Below are positions 36,303 through 47,639 of a stretch of 64,000 nucleotides of DNA, piece by piece. This DNA is from Polyodon spathula (taxonomy: Eukaryota > Chordata > Actinopteri > Acipenseriformes > Polyodontidae). The notes under the pieces are model-generated. The model had not been told where the DNA came from. It searched no databases and saw only the letters and a list, made by a program, of their open reading frames with translations. Location: NCBI RefSeq assembly GCF_017654505.1, contig NC_054559.1, forward strand, positions 6,927,281-6,991,280, in the 5' to 3' direction. Numbering within the stretch: the first letter of the stretch is position 1; each line of letters begins with the position of its first letter. A program made the position numbers and the translations under genes.

Positions 36303-36383
36303 CAACCAAACGAGCAAGATGGGCCGAATGGCCTCCTCTCGTTTGTAAACTTTCTTATGTTCTTATGTTCTTATTCACACTTA

Positions 36384-36640
36384 CCTATTCTCATTTCAAA
36401 AGGTACAAATTATAGCAACTGCTGATCGCTGCAGATTTGGTTGCAGTCAGCCCTGCTCCCCATATTGTCACATTGCAGTTGATGACATGGTCCACAGTTG
36501 TTGCTCGGATTTCATTTGCTCCAGCAATACGCTGTGGTCTCACCAGGGTTGGCTGTCTTCTGTGTCAAATACCACGACCATGACCACGATCAACCCTCTC
36601 TTCAAGTCCATGTCCATGACCATGTCTACTAACTTGCCTG
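36384..36640 (-). pseudogene. Transposase exon 1 (HTH region)
   Basis: Minus-strand frames read RHGHGHG-type Gly/Arg/His-rich leader, NEIRATTVDHVINC, then after a frameshift LQPNLQRSAVAIICTF, a TGA stop and NENR. This matches the N-terminal helix-turn-helix region of fish DDE_3/IS630-like transposases (EIRATVVDHVINHG...VQPNL.RSTVASIIRTFR.ENR). The exon ends AATAG|GTAAGTGTG at 36384/36383. A frameshift and a stop show it is inactive. Confidence 0.75.
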
Positions 36641-36960
36641 CTCCATTTCAGCACAATTTGCGATTTGTTTTGTGGTTAACATCAACTTTTTATGCTTGAG
36701 TGACATTTGATTATAGATTGATAAATTGTGAAATGTGCATTTCATGGTGTGGAATGTTTATTTAAAGTAATGAGCCTTAAGTGTGAGCAACAGCATACAG
36801 GTATATGTGTTTTGAAAACAAGCCACTCACTTATGAAACTAAACCATACAGATGGTTTAGAATTTAGCATTTTGTGTGTTAGATATATGTATTAGTAGTT
36901 TTGCAAACAATGAGTCAGTTTTAGTGTTTGTGTTACCTGTACAAAACCATAGTTACCAAC

Positions 36961-37440
36961 ATTCTAATCGAAATAACGTTTGGTCACAATGCTTAGTGTT
37001 CAATTAATGTTTATTGCTTTCAGTTTAAGGGCAACTTAAAAACCATGACCAATCCCAAAGTGTTCCGGAATTATGGGGCCAGGTGGTAACCCTAGAGAGC
37101 ATTCTAGTGCTGCTTCAGCCAACGAAATCTGTCAGAACAGGATGAAATGACTGATGGTGAAACTTCACTAGCCTATTAAAGGACCACTTGAGATGACTGA
37201 CAGCGACCCCTAGCCATTCAGATCGGAACGGAGATGGGACAGACAGCAAGTACAAAAACTACGCAGACTAGAAATGATTTCTAAATAATTATTTTAGATA
37301 AGAAAAAAAATCAAGTGGTTTTACTGATGTTTATCATATATAAATTTATTCCAGTCAAACTCATATGTTTTGGAGAATTTGATGTTTAACAAACTTTACC
37401 GATTAAAATCAAAAAGTAGCAAGCCTAATGAAAACCCACT
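36961..37440. other. Unassigned DNA
   Basis: No feature is recognised. It separates the transposon remnant from the next LINE. Confidence 0.35.
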
Positions 37441-38260
37441 AAGATAAAGCCATTTTATAAAAATGCGTTTTTAGTTTGAACTTGAAAACTTGAACAGTCC
37501 CAGCTTCCCTGACAAATGAAGGCAGAGCATTTCATAATTTAGGAGCTCTACAAGAAAAGCCCTACCTCCTGTGTTGCTTTTGTTGACCCTAGAAATAACC
37601 AGCACCCCCACATCCTGTGATCTCAGAGTGCGGTTTGAAAGATACAGGGTCATTAACTACTGCAAATAACTAGGTGCTAATCCAATCAGGGCCTTGTAAG
37701 TTAACAGCAAAATTTTCAAATGTATTCTATACTGCACAGGGAGCCAGCTTAAAGAGGCCAAAACAGGGGTAATATGTTCACTTTTCCCTGGTTTTAGTCA
37801 GAATTCTAGAAACGGTATTCTGAACAAATGGTGAAAAGATACTTTAGCAACTTCCCTAATATGAGTCTCAAATGATAGCTCAGGATCAAAGATGACCCCA
37901 AACTCTTAATTTCTAGTTTAAGTTTTGAAGAGAGACTGCAAGGGTCAAACTCATGTAGTCCTGAATTTCCTATTAGTTGGTTCTGTGAGTCCACTAGCAG
38001 CACAGACACGATGTAGCTACACTATAGTTTGAGTTTGGTGGATCTGCTATATGATGTCATAGCTACTGTATAGTTTGAGGTGGATCTGCTATATGATGTC
38101 GCAGCTACGGTATAGTTTGAGGCGGATCTGCTATTTGATGTCACAGCTACGGTATAGTTTGAGCTTGGTAAATTTGCTATATGTTTATTTCCAGATAGGT
38201 CACAGTTGGAAGAAGGCAGTTCTAGATTTAATATCCTCGTCTTTTCCACCTCTGTGAGTT
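37440..38260 (-). mobile_element. LINE C-terminal fragment (L2/Rex-like)
   Basis: Minus-strand frames read LHEFDPCSLSSKLKLEIKSLG, HITPVLASLSWLPVQYRIHL, ILLLTYKALIGLAPSYLQ, LMTLYLSNRTLRSQDVGVLV and GGRAFLVELLNYEMLCLHL, the block order of fish L2-like RT C-terminal regions. Several frameshifts and stops break it. Its upstream part includes an in-frame 14-residue repeat expansion at 38023-38190. Confidence 0.85.
38023..38190 (-). repeat. 42-bp tandem repeat inside LINE sequence, 4 units
   Basis: TATAGTTTGAG recurs at 38023, 38069, 38111 and 38153; the last two periods are exactly 42 bp and the first is a few bases longer. The minus-strand frame reads repeats of SNYTVAxTSYSRST-type peptide, 14 residues each, so the expansion kept the frame. 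Confidence 0.9.
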
Positions 38261-38929
38261 TTTATGCTTTCCAGGTATGTAAAGGAGTCAGTGTTGTCCA
38301 GCTCTTTTGTTTCTTAGTAATCGGTTATATGTTCTTGATGTTGATGCCATAACTTTTGTTTTACTGATGTTTAGTCCTTTAGACCTACCTGTGAACCAAT
38401 TAATTGTAAATGGTTTGTCCGCTATTGCATGTGGTCTATGTATGCAGTACAATACAGTATATATTTATTTATATTCTCCTTACCATCTCTTTGAACATAC
38501 TAGTAATGTGATTCCTTCACCCTTTCACTATTACTCTCAACAGGTACTCGTCAGATTTGTTTCATTCGAAGGTCATATTTCTTGACAATTCGGTCAATGG
38601 TGGACAAGTTCTCATTGTGTATTCATTGAAACTAGCCCTCATCTTCATCGATTGATTGAATGTTGTTTTTAGCTCAGACCATATCTTATAATGGTATATT
38701 TTGGGTGAGTATATCTTATACATGATTCTCCTGTACAAAATGTTTATTAAATTGTATGGATTGAGTTTCCAGGAGTGGAACATTTGCTTAAATAAATGTG
38801 TTTTGATTGTTGTCAGTTGCACAAGATATCTGCATTTTGAGGAGGAACCTCAAAATGCAGGTATCTTCACGTTAGGAATAAATTAGATGATTTGTTCAAA
38901 GTTTTGCTACTGTATGTGTGTGTTTACAG

Positions 38930-39602
38930 GTGTGTGGAAAAGTGGTTTGCAGTGCGCAGGTGTAGATGTGATGCAATGCTTAAACATGACAGACAACAAA
39001 GTTCACGGTCCAAACAACCTTTTGCACAGTGAAACCTCGGGGTACAGTCCTGAAATAATATATACAGTATAAACACACACAGAACACAAACACGATCACC
39101 AGAGTGAGTGCTAACGTGCAAGTGGTGAAATGCATTTTATTAGTGAACAGTAGTGCAGTGCTGTTCGGGTTGGTGCTGACCTTTACCAACAGCTCCCCGT
39201 ACACGTTAGCCATCTAACAAGAACAAACGAGCACAATTAGTACAACAAAACAAACAAACACTAAACACTCACGGTTAAATCACAGTCTTTCAGCGGTTCT
39301 CGCAACCATAGCAAAGGAGCAGTTTGCTCGGCCACATCCCCTTTTGTACCTTCAGCCACGCCCCCTTGGTTAGCGAGTGCAATCGTTTCTCCTCCAATTC
39401 GCGATTGACACATCGCCTCCTGTCTGAGGCGATGACTTGGTATACTGTGGCTCTGCACCCTTCCTGGATGGTCGACTTCTGACTGACCCTGGAATGAAAT
39501 GCCAAACCATCAAGTCCAGTGCACACTGTTCCCTTTTGCATAGCGTCCTCAAAAGTCAGGAGGGAGATTTATAAACAAGATTCATTCTTTCTCTGTCACA
39601 GA
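38930..39602 (-). mobile_element. Solo LTR, family D (copy 1)
   Basis: Minus strand starts TGTGACAGAG near 39602 and includes ATCTCCCTCCTGACTTTTGA, GTACAAAAGGGG (TATA-like), and AACCGTGAGTGTTTAGTG. It shares its whole length with 48952-49725 and its U3 half with 61280-61672. The left end near 38930 is approximate. No internal genes adjoin it. Confidence 0.7.
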
Positions 39603-40078
39603 GTGAAATGAGTGATCAGTTTTGCAAATGTGTTAGCAGTTTAGAGATGTATTTTACATGTTTTAGTATTTGTTTGAAGGGTTTTCATTAATGTATTTTA
39701 CCACTTGAGAAAAGCTGTAAAGGCACAGTGTATGGGAAGGAACATACTGGGGGCAGCAGTGGGGTTTATGTTTCCAAGCAGGGAAAGGTTGTGGTATATT
39801 TAACATTTCATATTCTGTGGCTCCATAAAAACATGGAGCAAGAAATAAAAAAAAGAGTGGGTAGTATCTCCCAGAAGCGCAGCTGGTGCCTGTGACAGGA
39901 ACACTCGATTTTTTGTGAGAGAGAGAAGGTGGCTCCCGGCTTCTCACACTGTACCTCGAGGAGAACAGCTGTGCTTTCACTTCCAATACACCAGCAGGAA
40001 CCAGACTGATGAGAAAAAACTAAGGACCATGAGGAGTGAGGAGGCACAGCAAACAGGGCTTCGGAACCAGGAGGCAGG

Positions 40079-40355
40079 CAGAGTGATCTAGTGGTTAGAG
40101 CTGAGAGACTGGGAGAGAGGCAGTGTGGTCTAATGATTAGAGCTGAGAGACTGGGAGAGAGCCTGTTTGGTCTAGTGGTTAAAGCTGAGAGACTGGGAGA
40201 GCCAATGTGGTCTAATGGTTAAAGCTGAGGTACTGGAAGGTGTGGTCTAGTGGTTAGAGCTGAGGGACTAAGAGGGAGGCAGTGTGGCCTAGTGTTTAGA
40301 GTGGACTGATGAGGAGGGAGACAGTCTGTCCTAGCGGTTAGAGCTGAGAGACTAG
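40079..40355. repeat. 40-42-bp tandem array of tRNA A-box-like units, 7 copies
   Basis: Each unit carries GTGTGGTCTAGTGGTTAGAG or a close variant, then CTGAGAGACTGGGAGAG. TGGTCTAGTGG fits the pol III A-box consensus TRGYNNAGYGG. Units start near 40079, 40121, 40162, 40201, 40238, 40280 and 40321. No B-box is seen. It looks like amplification of the head of a tRNA-derived SINE. Confidence 0.9.
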
Positions 40356-41085
40356 TAGGAAATGTGCTAACCAGCTCTCTGATATTTTTAATTCATTACA
40401 GTACTGTATGTTATATATTTAAAGATACAGTGGTCGTATTTGTGGAGTTTTCTTCACCAAAAAAAATCCCAGAAAAAATATATCAAACAAAATACAAAGA
40501 ATGTATATCAGAAAACAAATCCAATCCCAACCACTGCTGTAATTTTTTACTTTGTCTCAATTTCTCATGCGTAACTTGGCCTGTTTGAGGTTCTAACACG
40601 TAGTGGCACTCTTAAGTAGAGTGCACCTTTGAGATTCTGGACAGCGAGCAGGGTAGGCTGTGCAGGCTGGCTGGATCAGGTAAACACTATTTTTGTACTG
40701 TTCAGGAGCTACCTGTCTCTGAACCTGGGGTAGAAGAGATCACAATCTCTCACTGACACCGCTCCCAGGCACATTGGTTAAACTCATATAGCTCTCAGGG
40801 TTGATACATTATAAATAACTTTCCTTTACTAACCTGCAGCCTTCTCACCTGGAAAGAGGGGTCCAACCTGGTGTATTTATTTACCTGTGCAGCAAATGCA
40901 TTTTTTTTCAATTGTCAGGTTGACTAAGCATTTGCTTCAACATGCTTGATACTTGTCCTTTACCTGCCCTTTCTACAGACAGGCATGCTGACAGGACAGG
41001 GCTTCCTTCTCCAGTATTGTCAGTCTTCGGCACTGGGCTCCTGTTGTCTAAACCGTTCTCAGGAGCATTCTTAGGTACATCCTTG
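40356..41085. other. Unassigned DNA
   Basis: Nothing is recognised. A short Glu/Asn-rich open frame at 40364-40588 has no family features. Confidence 0.35.
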
Positions 41086-41089
41086 TGGA

Positions 41090-41430
41090 GCACATACTCT
41101 TGAGGCTAGTAATCATTTCCACTGACAGTAAGGTTTATACTTGTTTAGAGACCTGAAGAATTGAAAGCTGCTCAAGATGCTGAAAGGTCAGTAGTTAAAG
41201 TCATATTGGTTTTCTATCATTCCACAAAGTTACATTCTTGTAGCTTAGCTTTTCAAAAGAAGTTTAGGATTTTGACTCTCGGCACCTATGACATCTTTTC
41301 CTGTTTTGAGCCTCAACCTGCCCTGAGAATGTTTTACTAACCACACTGAGAACTGAATGAACCTGCTTGCAGCGGGAGAGGAGGGCAATCATTGGAACAG
41401 CTTGCAAGTCAAGAAAGGTGTTTAGAATTG
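41090..41430. repeat. Dispersed repeat E, copy 1
   Basis: It matches 56270-56580 in order: CTAGTAATC.TTTCCACTGA, TTTTCAAAAGAAGTTTA.GATTTTGA, TTTTCCTGTTTTGAGC, CTCAACCTGCCCT and GAGCAGGGCAATCATTGGAA-like blocks. The element type is unknown. Confidence 0.6.
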
Positions 41431-42032
41431 GGTTCATGACAGGAGAAACACAGCTCAAGACTTCTCACTTAAGACTGTTCTCTTATAGGATGAATTCTTA
41501 GACCAAGAGGTTTCTCTTAATAATTTGCCCCCAGGGCTTGATTTTCTATCCACAGAAGAAGTGTCTTGAACTGAAGCTATGAAGAGGGTGGTGGTCAGTC
41601 CAGGCACAGACATTTTATTTGTGTCTTGTATGTGAATTTGTTTGCTGATGCTAAAAATGCAAATAACCCAGAGTTATGAAATACGTCAGACTCTCTTCGC
41701 ATCAGGCAAGTTAACAGGTAAGAAAAGGAGTTTAAAAGAAGGATGCTGGCCTGAAGGAGACCCCGGGAGATAAAGACATTTCATCTTCTGGTTGATGTAC
41801 TAACAGAATTATGCCAAGAATGATGGATGACTTATGGAAACGTTCCAAAAAAAGATAATCTCAAAAGCAAATGAACTGTGGTGATTTTCAAAAGGCCAAA
41901 TGTCCACTATTAACTGAGTGGCAGCTGTTACGTCTTCATAATTTTGTTTTAAATGCCTTTTGAACAATGGCACAGTCAGGCAGGGGACTGGAAGCCTAGT
42001 AGAAGCTCTGAGAGAGAAAGAACCTCAAGTCT

Positions 42033-42206
42033 GACTTGAGCACCCCTGCCCACCATTCAGTGACCTGAGCACCCCTGCCCACCATTCAGTGACCTGAGCA
42101 CCCTTGCCAACCATTCAGTGACCTGAGCACCCTTGCCAACTATTCAGTGACCTGAGCACCCCTGCCCACCATTCAGTGACCTGAGCACCCCTGCCAACCA
42201 TTCAGT
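42033..42206. repeat. 29-bp minisatellite, six units
   Basis: The unit is GACCTGAGCACCCCTGCC plus CACCATTCAGT, with TTGCCAACC variants. The span of 174 bp is exactly 6 x 29. A single related unit at 22205-22260 lies in the same preceding context (AGAGAAAGAACCTCAA). Confidence 0.97.
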
Positions 42207-42654
42207 CCTGCTGGCAACATCTGTTGCTAGTATTTGTTTGTGACGTTTATATTACTTGTGTCCACTGAGAAATCAAGACTTCAAACTTGTTACACTTGTG
42301 ACTTCTAATACTACAACTAATAACAACAAAATTAAATCCCCCAGAGGAAGGATATGGACATCAAACCGTTGTGGAAGGACACTGAACAGCTGTTGTGAGA
42401 ACAGCGATCACACAACATGGCAGCAGCTGTTAACTGGCCTGAAAACAATTGATTCTATGTACAATAAAATTGGACTAGTAATAATGTTAATAAAGCATCT
42501 GAGACGAATGCAGTTGGATTTTAAGCATTCTGGTTAGAACGCCTTTAATATCACTAAATACAACAGAAATCATATCTGCTGCTGGTCAGATCAAGGTTTT
42601 TCCATGGTGTGTTTTTAAGGAGGAATTGTAAAATGCTTCTCCTTCTCCACATAC

Positions 42655-42745
42655 ACAATCATACAGATACACACACACTCACTCTCACACACATACTCAC
42701 TCTCACTCACACACACACACACACACACACACTCAAACTCAAACT
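42655..42745. repeat. (CA)n/(CACT)n imperfect microsatellite
   Basis: ACACAC runs alternate with ACTCTCAC-type steps over about 90 bp. Confidence 0.9.
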
Positions 42746-43054
42746 CCGGTGGGAAGGCAGGCAGACAGGCCCTGCAGGAACATGCTGCCACCACTAGCTG
42801 GTGGCTCAGAAAGGACTGAATGCACATCGAGATAAACAGAGCAAGCAAGCCCTGCTAGACGCTGTGGTATTTCATCTTGTTTAGCTGCGAAGGAAGGAAC
42901 ATACGGTGTGCTGAAACATGAACTTGTATTTTTTAGGCCCGGGGGATGGACGGGCTCTGCCTGTCTCCCTTCATTCCTCCTGCTTCACTGCCTACTTCCT
43001 CTCTGTTCCTGAACCAATCAGAGACCATCCTACAGTCCACACCACTCCTCACTG

Positions 43055-43345
43055 TGCAGGAAGCGTGCTGGAGAGCTTTAGACTAGTAATCAAGGTGCTG
43101 GGTAATAACAGTGCTGAAGAGCTGTGAATGATATACTAGTGCTCATTATTAAGATGCAGGGTAATGACAGTGCTGGAGAGCTGAGAATAGTGTCTAGGCT
43201 AGTGTTCATTATTAAGATGGAGGGGGTTGTGCTGGAGGGTGACTGGCGTGTTTTATACTAGTAATCAAGGTGCTAGGTAATGACAGTGCTGAAGAGCTGC
43301 AAATGGGTGGTTTTTAGACTAGTGCTTGTTATTAAGGAACAGTGT
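43055..43345. repeat. Degenerate tandem repeat, 4-5 units of about 60-85 bp
   Basis: Recurring blocks are GACTAGT(A/G)(A/C)T, AT(C)AAGGTGCTGGGTAAT, ACAGTGCTGAAGAGCTG and TTATTAAGATG. Units vary in length and are strongly diverged, suggesting an old expansion. Confidence 0.75.
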
Positions 43346-45014
43346 GTGGCTTCCAGGGAGTTGTAGGTCTTCTGAGATTGAGATGAACTTGACTTGTCAT
43401 ATTGAATTAGCTAGTCCTTTGGTCACTCTCTAACACAGCTCCTGTCAGATCTCAGTCAAGATCAGTGAAGTGATTCTGAATCTGCAGGGCAGGTACACCT
43501 GAGTATTGAGACACAGTGACACATCCACTGAGACTGAAGATGGCTGTTACTAACATAGCCATGCTTGTAAAGGGGTAACTACAAAAATATATTTATTTTG
43601 TGCAAAACAAGATTTAAAACTCAGTTTTCCTACCTTTCATTATCTTCCTGGAGGGGATGCATGAGGATATAGCAGAAGAAGAGGCAACTTCACACTTTTT
43701 ACATGATGTAGGTGTAAAATTTGGTATAGATTTGCTTTTACATGATACTTATACTGAAAGCTCAGGTTTTCAATCCTTGTCTTCAAGTGTAATAGTCCTT
43801 AACACCTTGAGCTCTCTTTTTTCATGAAAGATTGGCTGCGCCATATTTCTAACAGTCAGAAAAAAGCCTCACTTTCAATTAACTGCTAAATCACGCGACC
43901 TGTCCCAACATATACAGTACTATATAAATTTAGTGATGCAGCAATTAATCAATGCATCGAGTAATGATCATCCCTCCTTCCATTTCCCGAGCTTCCATTA
44001 CATATTGGTGAATCAACTCATCAAATTGGAGCCTGGTTCCCGTTGCCAGTTTGCATTAAAACATTGATACTGTAGTTATGCGCTTATAGTAGTGCTAGTA
44101 CAGTAGGTATCCTAGTGTTGCTAGGATATACATTTTCTGCCTCTGGATTTGCATTAGATAAGTCACATCAGTTAAAATATTTTATTTTCATAATTAAAAA
44201 ATTAAAGCTAAAAATGTATTTTTAAAAAATGGAAGAATTTGACATGAAGATTTGGTAATTTGGGGGTAAAGGAAAGGGAGGACGGAAAACTAGTGTTTGG
44301 TAATGTACTGGATTTCTTGTAGATCGTAAATGCTATTGGATTTTGTGTAGATGGTAAATTCGTTTGACATAAAATGTAACAGTAATGTTACTTAACAAGC
44401 ATATTTCAGATCAAAATGACAGTATTGATTTATTACTGTACACCTTGTTATCCATCTTCATGTCAATACTTCCATTTTTACATTATGAAAATGTTCTGGT
44501 AATACAAGTTTGGGATCCAGTTGGTCTATTAATAAAAAAAAAATCTAAACCCATTTCTTGTCTCTGCACCTCTTTTTTAATTTGTATTGTAGTCTGTTGA
44601 TGAACACAGTCTCAGAGGCTGTCTGTATGGTCTGTCTTACGTGCAATGGAACACAATGCATGTTTAAAACAAATATTTAGCTCTTCACTGAAACAAAAGC
44701 CTGGACTGTTGTATCTGATGACCAGAGTTTAAACCCCCTGCTCTAGCTTTCAGATGAGTGTCAGGCAGTGCATGTGTGTCCTGCAGAGGGTAAATCAAGG
44801 GCATGCTACAGCAGATGGTTAGTAGTTATTGGGGTTATATTTGTAAGAGTTTTCTTTTGGGGTAAAAAAGTGACCAAGAGCGGACATTGTTGTACTTGGC
44901 TTTTTGGCATTGGAAATGACATACTGCTGTTGCACATTTCTGTGCCCTAGGACAGTTGTTTCCACTGCCAATCCCCAGTTACACTTTAGTTTTGGTCTCT
45001 AGATCACAAGAAGG
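43346..45014. other. Unassigned DNA
   Basis: No gene or known repeat was recognised; short open frames here have no family features. Confidence 0.35.
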
Positions 45015-45540
45015 TGTAACGGGGTACACCCCACCCTTGTGTGTATTGTACGGTTTTGTATTATTTTTATTTTAATGTATTGTTTATGTGTAAAAACACG
45101 TTATTTTATTGTTAATTGTTTTGCAGCATAGATGAAGTTAAACTTCCCCATCCATGCTGAACTTGTGCAGAATATGACCGTCTCCAGATTGATTAATTTA
45201 TGAATAATTTGGAGACGGTCACATGTATAAAAACCCGCAGTTTTGGCTGATCGAGGCTGGGTTGTTCAGAGGTGGAACAGGAGTCATGAGTTGGAGAGAA
45301 ACCTAAAGTGAAACCTAAAGTAAACAATTGCTATGCATGCTGGGTTATACACTAGCACCATACTTGTTTGTTTGTTCCGTATCTATATTGTCTGTTTATT
45401 TTGGCCACTGTCCCATTTTGTTTGTTCAGTGTTTTTATTTTGTTTAAATCTTTTATTTATTATTATTAAAAGTGTAGCAGTGCTTACATATCCCAGTACT
45501 ATATGAGTGTCAATTACTTCCTGGTCTAACGTCACCACAC
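45015..45540 (+). mobile_element. Solo LTR, family C (copy 1)
   Basis: It starts TGTAACGGGG at 45015. GTATAAAAACCC at about 45226 is a TATA box and ATTATTAAAAG at about 45465 holds a polyadenylation signal (ATTAAA). The right end lies near ACGTCACCACACA. Two relatives are at 16502-17160 (inverted) and 17262-17455. An internal near-palindrome pairs GACCGTCTCCA (45176) with TGGAGACGGTC (45211). Confidence 0.75.
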
Positions 45541-46394
45541 AAGCCAGAAAAAATACACTGCAGCTTTTAGAGAGAGGAGGAACTAATCCCTGAGCTCTTG
45601 GCACCGAGAATATGTTGAGGGAATCTATTTAGCCTAGAAAAAGGAGATTTTATCAGAGTTTTTACATTTCTAAAAGGGGTTATTAAAGTCCTCCCCTGGG
45701 CCACTACAACCTATCGACAAAAAGTATTTATTAAAGTATGTTTATGATTTCACTATGATTAAACAGGAACTTATTTAATCCAAGTTAATGAGGATATCCC
45801 TATCTGACCCTATTGTACTCAATAGTCAGGCTGTCTGAATCAGGAACTGGCTATCTTATTCCAAGTCAGTCTGACAGAACAAATAAAATCATAGCAGGTG
45901 TGTAGCAAGTCTGGACTACAACAAGGACATTGTGTGCAGCTTTTCTGTGTGGAATGACTCGGAACATTACTTTTCATTTCAAAGAGCTTTTTACTCCAAA
46001 ACGCTTAAAATATTGATTACCAATTAATGTTTTATGCTGGCTATCTGCAGTAAAAGCTTAAAAAAAACAATTTGGCCGTTGATATTTTAAATATTTTATC
46101 TTGTGTTTTTTTAGTGGGTAATGGCACCAAAATGTGACCACTGTACATTGTTATCTTGTTTTTTTTTTTTTTTTTTTTGTCAGCTAACTTTATGATATTG
46201 AAGACTTATTAAGCTGACCAAATAAGTGCTTATTTATGTATATATGAAACAAAATTATTAATTGAGCGGAAATTAAATAAAGTACTTCATATTTCAGACA
46301 TACTTTAGTTATAAAATGTATCTATTCTATTAGCCTGTTATGACACACAGACACACAGACACACACAAACACACCACAAGACAATGACACACAG

Positions 46395-46478
<84 letters not shown>

Positions 46479-46640
46479 TAAATGTTTCTTTTTCAATAAA
46501 TGAAACACATGTGGAGACTCTGAAAACCACCTCTGAGACTTTTCTATTTATATCTCTTCTTCTGTCTCAAATCTTCGCAGTTATTATTTTTCGTCTTTTT
46601 TTTTTTTTTTTTTTTTTTAAACATTTTTATTCACCCTGGC
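45541..46640. other. Unassigned AT-rich DNA with microsatellites
   Basis: T-homopolymers occur near 46160-46180 and 46595-46618. An (AC)n(AT)n compound microsatellite lies at about 46390-46475. No gene is seen. Confidence 0.6.
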
Positions 46641-46659
46641 TCCCGAGGCATGTTGATTG

Positions 46660-47040
46660 CAAGATGTGCCATTGACTCATCAATGACCCGCTGTCCGATT
46701 GGTTCTACCAGACTATTTGACCTAATCCCTGAGCTTTAAACGCGTCTCCAGGGACTGCGAGGCTCTAATCAAGGTCCAGGCATCAAGCTCTAGCAGATGC
46801 TAACGAGAGGTGACAGCTCCTCGCTGCTCGGGGCAATGACCGGCTTTCCTGCCGAGATTCAAGAAATTCCGGGAGGCGCTCAGTCAGGCGAGCTCTGGGT
46901 CCGGGAGTGCCTTGAAAAGTGCGTACGTGACCCCAAACTCCGCAGGAACAGTTTAACTTCTGCCATTCGGATCAAAACTATGATTCACTTTCGCTGAATG
47001 GCTGTGACAGGTCGGTAATGGACGGGACAAAAAGGGTATT
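46660..47040 (+). other. CpG-containing promoter/exon-like patch with a 66-codon ORF
   Basis: Base composition changes to GC- and CpG-richer here. A CCGATTGG box (CCAAT-type) lies at about 46694. An ATG at 46797 opens a 66-codon frame to 46997 with non-repetitive sequence; an alternative donor CAG|GTCGGT lies at 47010. The peptide is not recognised. It could be a first exon of an adjacent gene or a non-coding RNA, or a regulatory island. Confidence 0.3.
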
Positions 47041-47563
47041 TAGTGGTTATTAGTAAATGTTAATAATTTATACTGCTCAAGTTCAAGAGACGGCTCGTGC
47101 TGGCTGCCTGTCGTCTGAGAGGTAAGGGCTTGAGGGAGAGGGGAGAGATGAAGCCTGTGTGGTGAGGTTTGTAGATTTCTACTGCTGAAAACAGATTTAT
47201 TGTGTAGCTCAGGGAAATCATTTTGAAATGGAGGGAGGGTGCACAATACAGTATGCTTGAGCCTTAGAGAAAGACAGTAAAAGTTTTCTGTAAGGTGATA
47301 CATCAGGTCGACAAGCATATATTCCTGGCAAACATGTAAATGAATTGTGCACATTCAAGAAAACTGACTGTATAGTTTGCTCTTTGGAGTTTTAAAATGA
47401 ACTGTTAAACCTGGTAATAATACTGTTTTTTATGGGGATTTTTAATATTTTTTTTATTTTTTACACAATGTATTTTTCAGACTTTTGTCCACTAACTGTA
47501 CTAGCTCCCCATCATATTAACAAATAGCCAGTATTTAATGTATTATGCTTTTTTTTTAAACTG

Positions 47564-47630
47564 TATCTTGTAAAGCGCTTTGTGATCCACTATGAAAGGC
47601 TCTATATAAAATAAAGATTGATTGACTACA
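47564..47630 (+). mobile_element. LINE 3' tail fragment
   Basis: TGTAAAGCGCTTTGTGATCC followed by GCTCTATATAAAATAAAG and ATTGATTGA is the 3' terminus typical of fish L2/Rex-like LINEs. Only the last 65 bp remain. Confidence 0.7.
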
Positions 47631-47639
47631 TTATCTTTG

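Larger units (their letters stand above)
32690..36374 (+). mobile_element. CR1-type LINE, nearly full length, inactive
   Basis: The element has two ORFs, an esterase-like ORF1 and an APE endonuclease/reverse transcriptase ORF2, and ends with three TTCTTATG-like octamers at about 36350-36374, the 3' signature of CR1. The 5' limit is uncertain (between 32680 and 32765). Its tail directly abuts GTAAGTGTG read on the other strand, the splice donor of the interrupted transposase. A second copy of the same tail is at 10965-11054. Confidence 0.92.
29672..36960 (-). mobile_element. DDE-type (IS630/mariner-like) transposon remnant with nested insertions
   Basis: Two coding remnants on the minus strand (36640-36384 and 30150-29860) belong to the same transposase and are now 6.2 kb apart. 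Near 29672 CAGGTTTTCTCAATCGC with ACAGTTAGCACAA and AACAGTTAACACAAACACC, and near 36905-36960 a partly inverted counterpart (TTTAGTGTTTGTGTTACC), may be the element's terminal regions. Between the coding parts lie an LTR-like/retroviral-like segment and a CR1. The boundaries are inferred. Confidence 0.6.
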
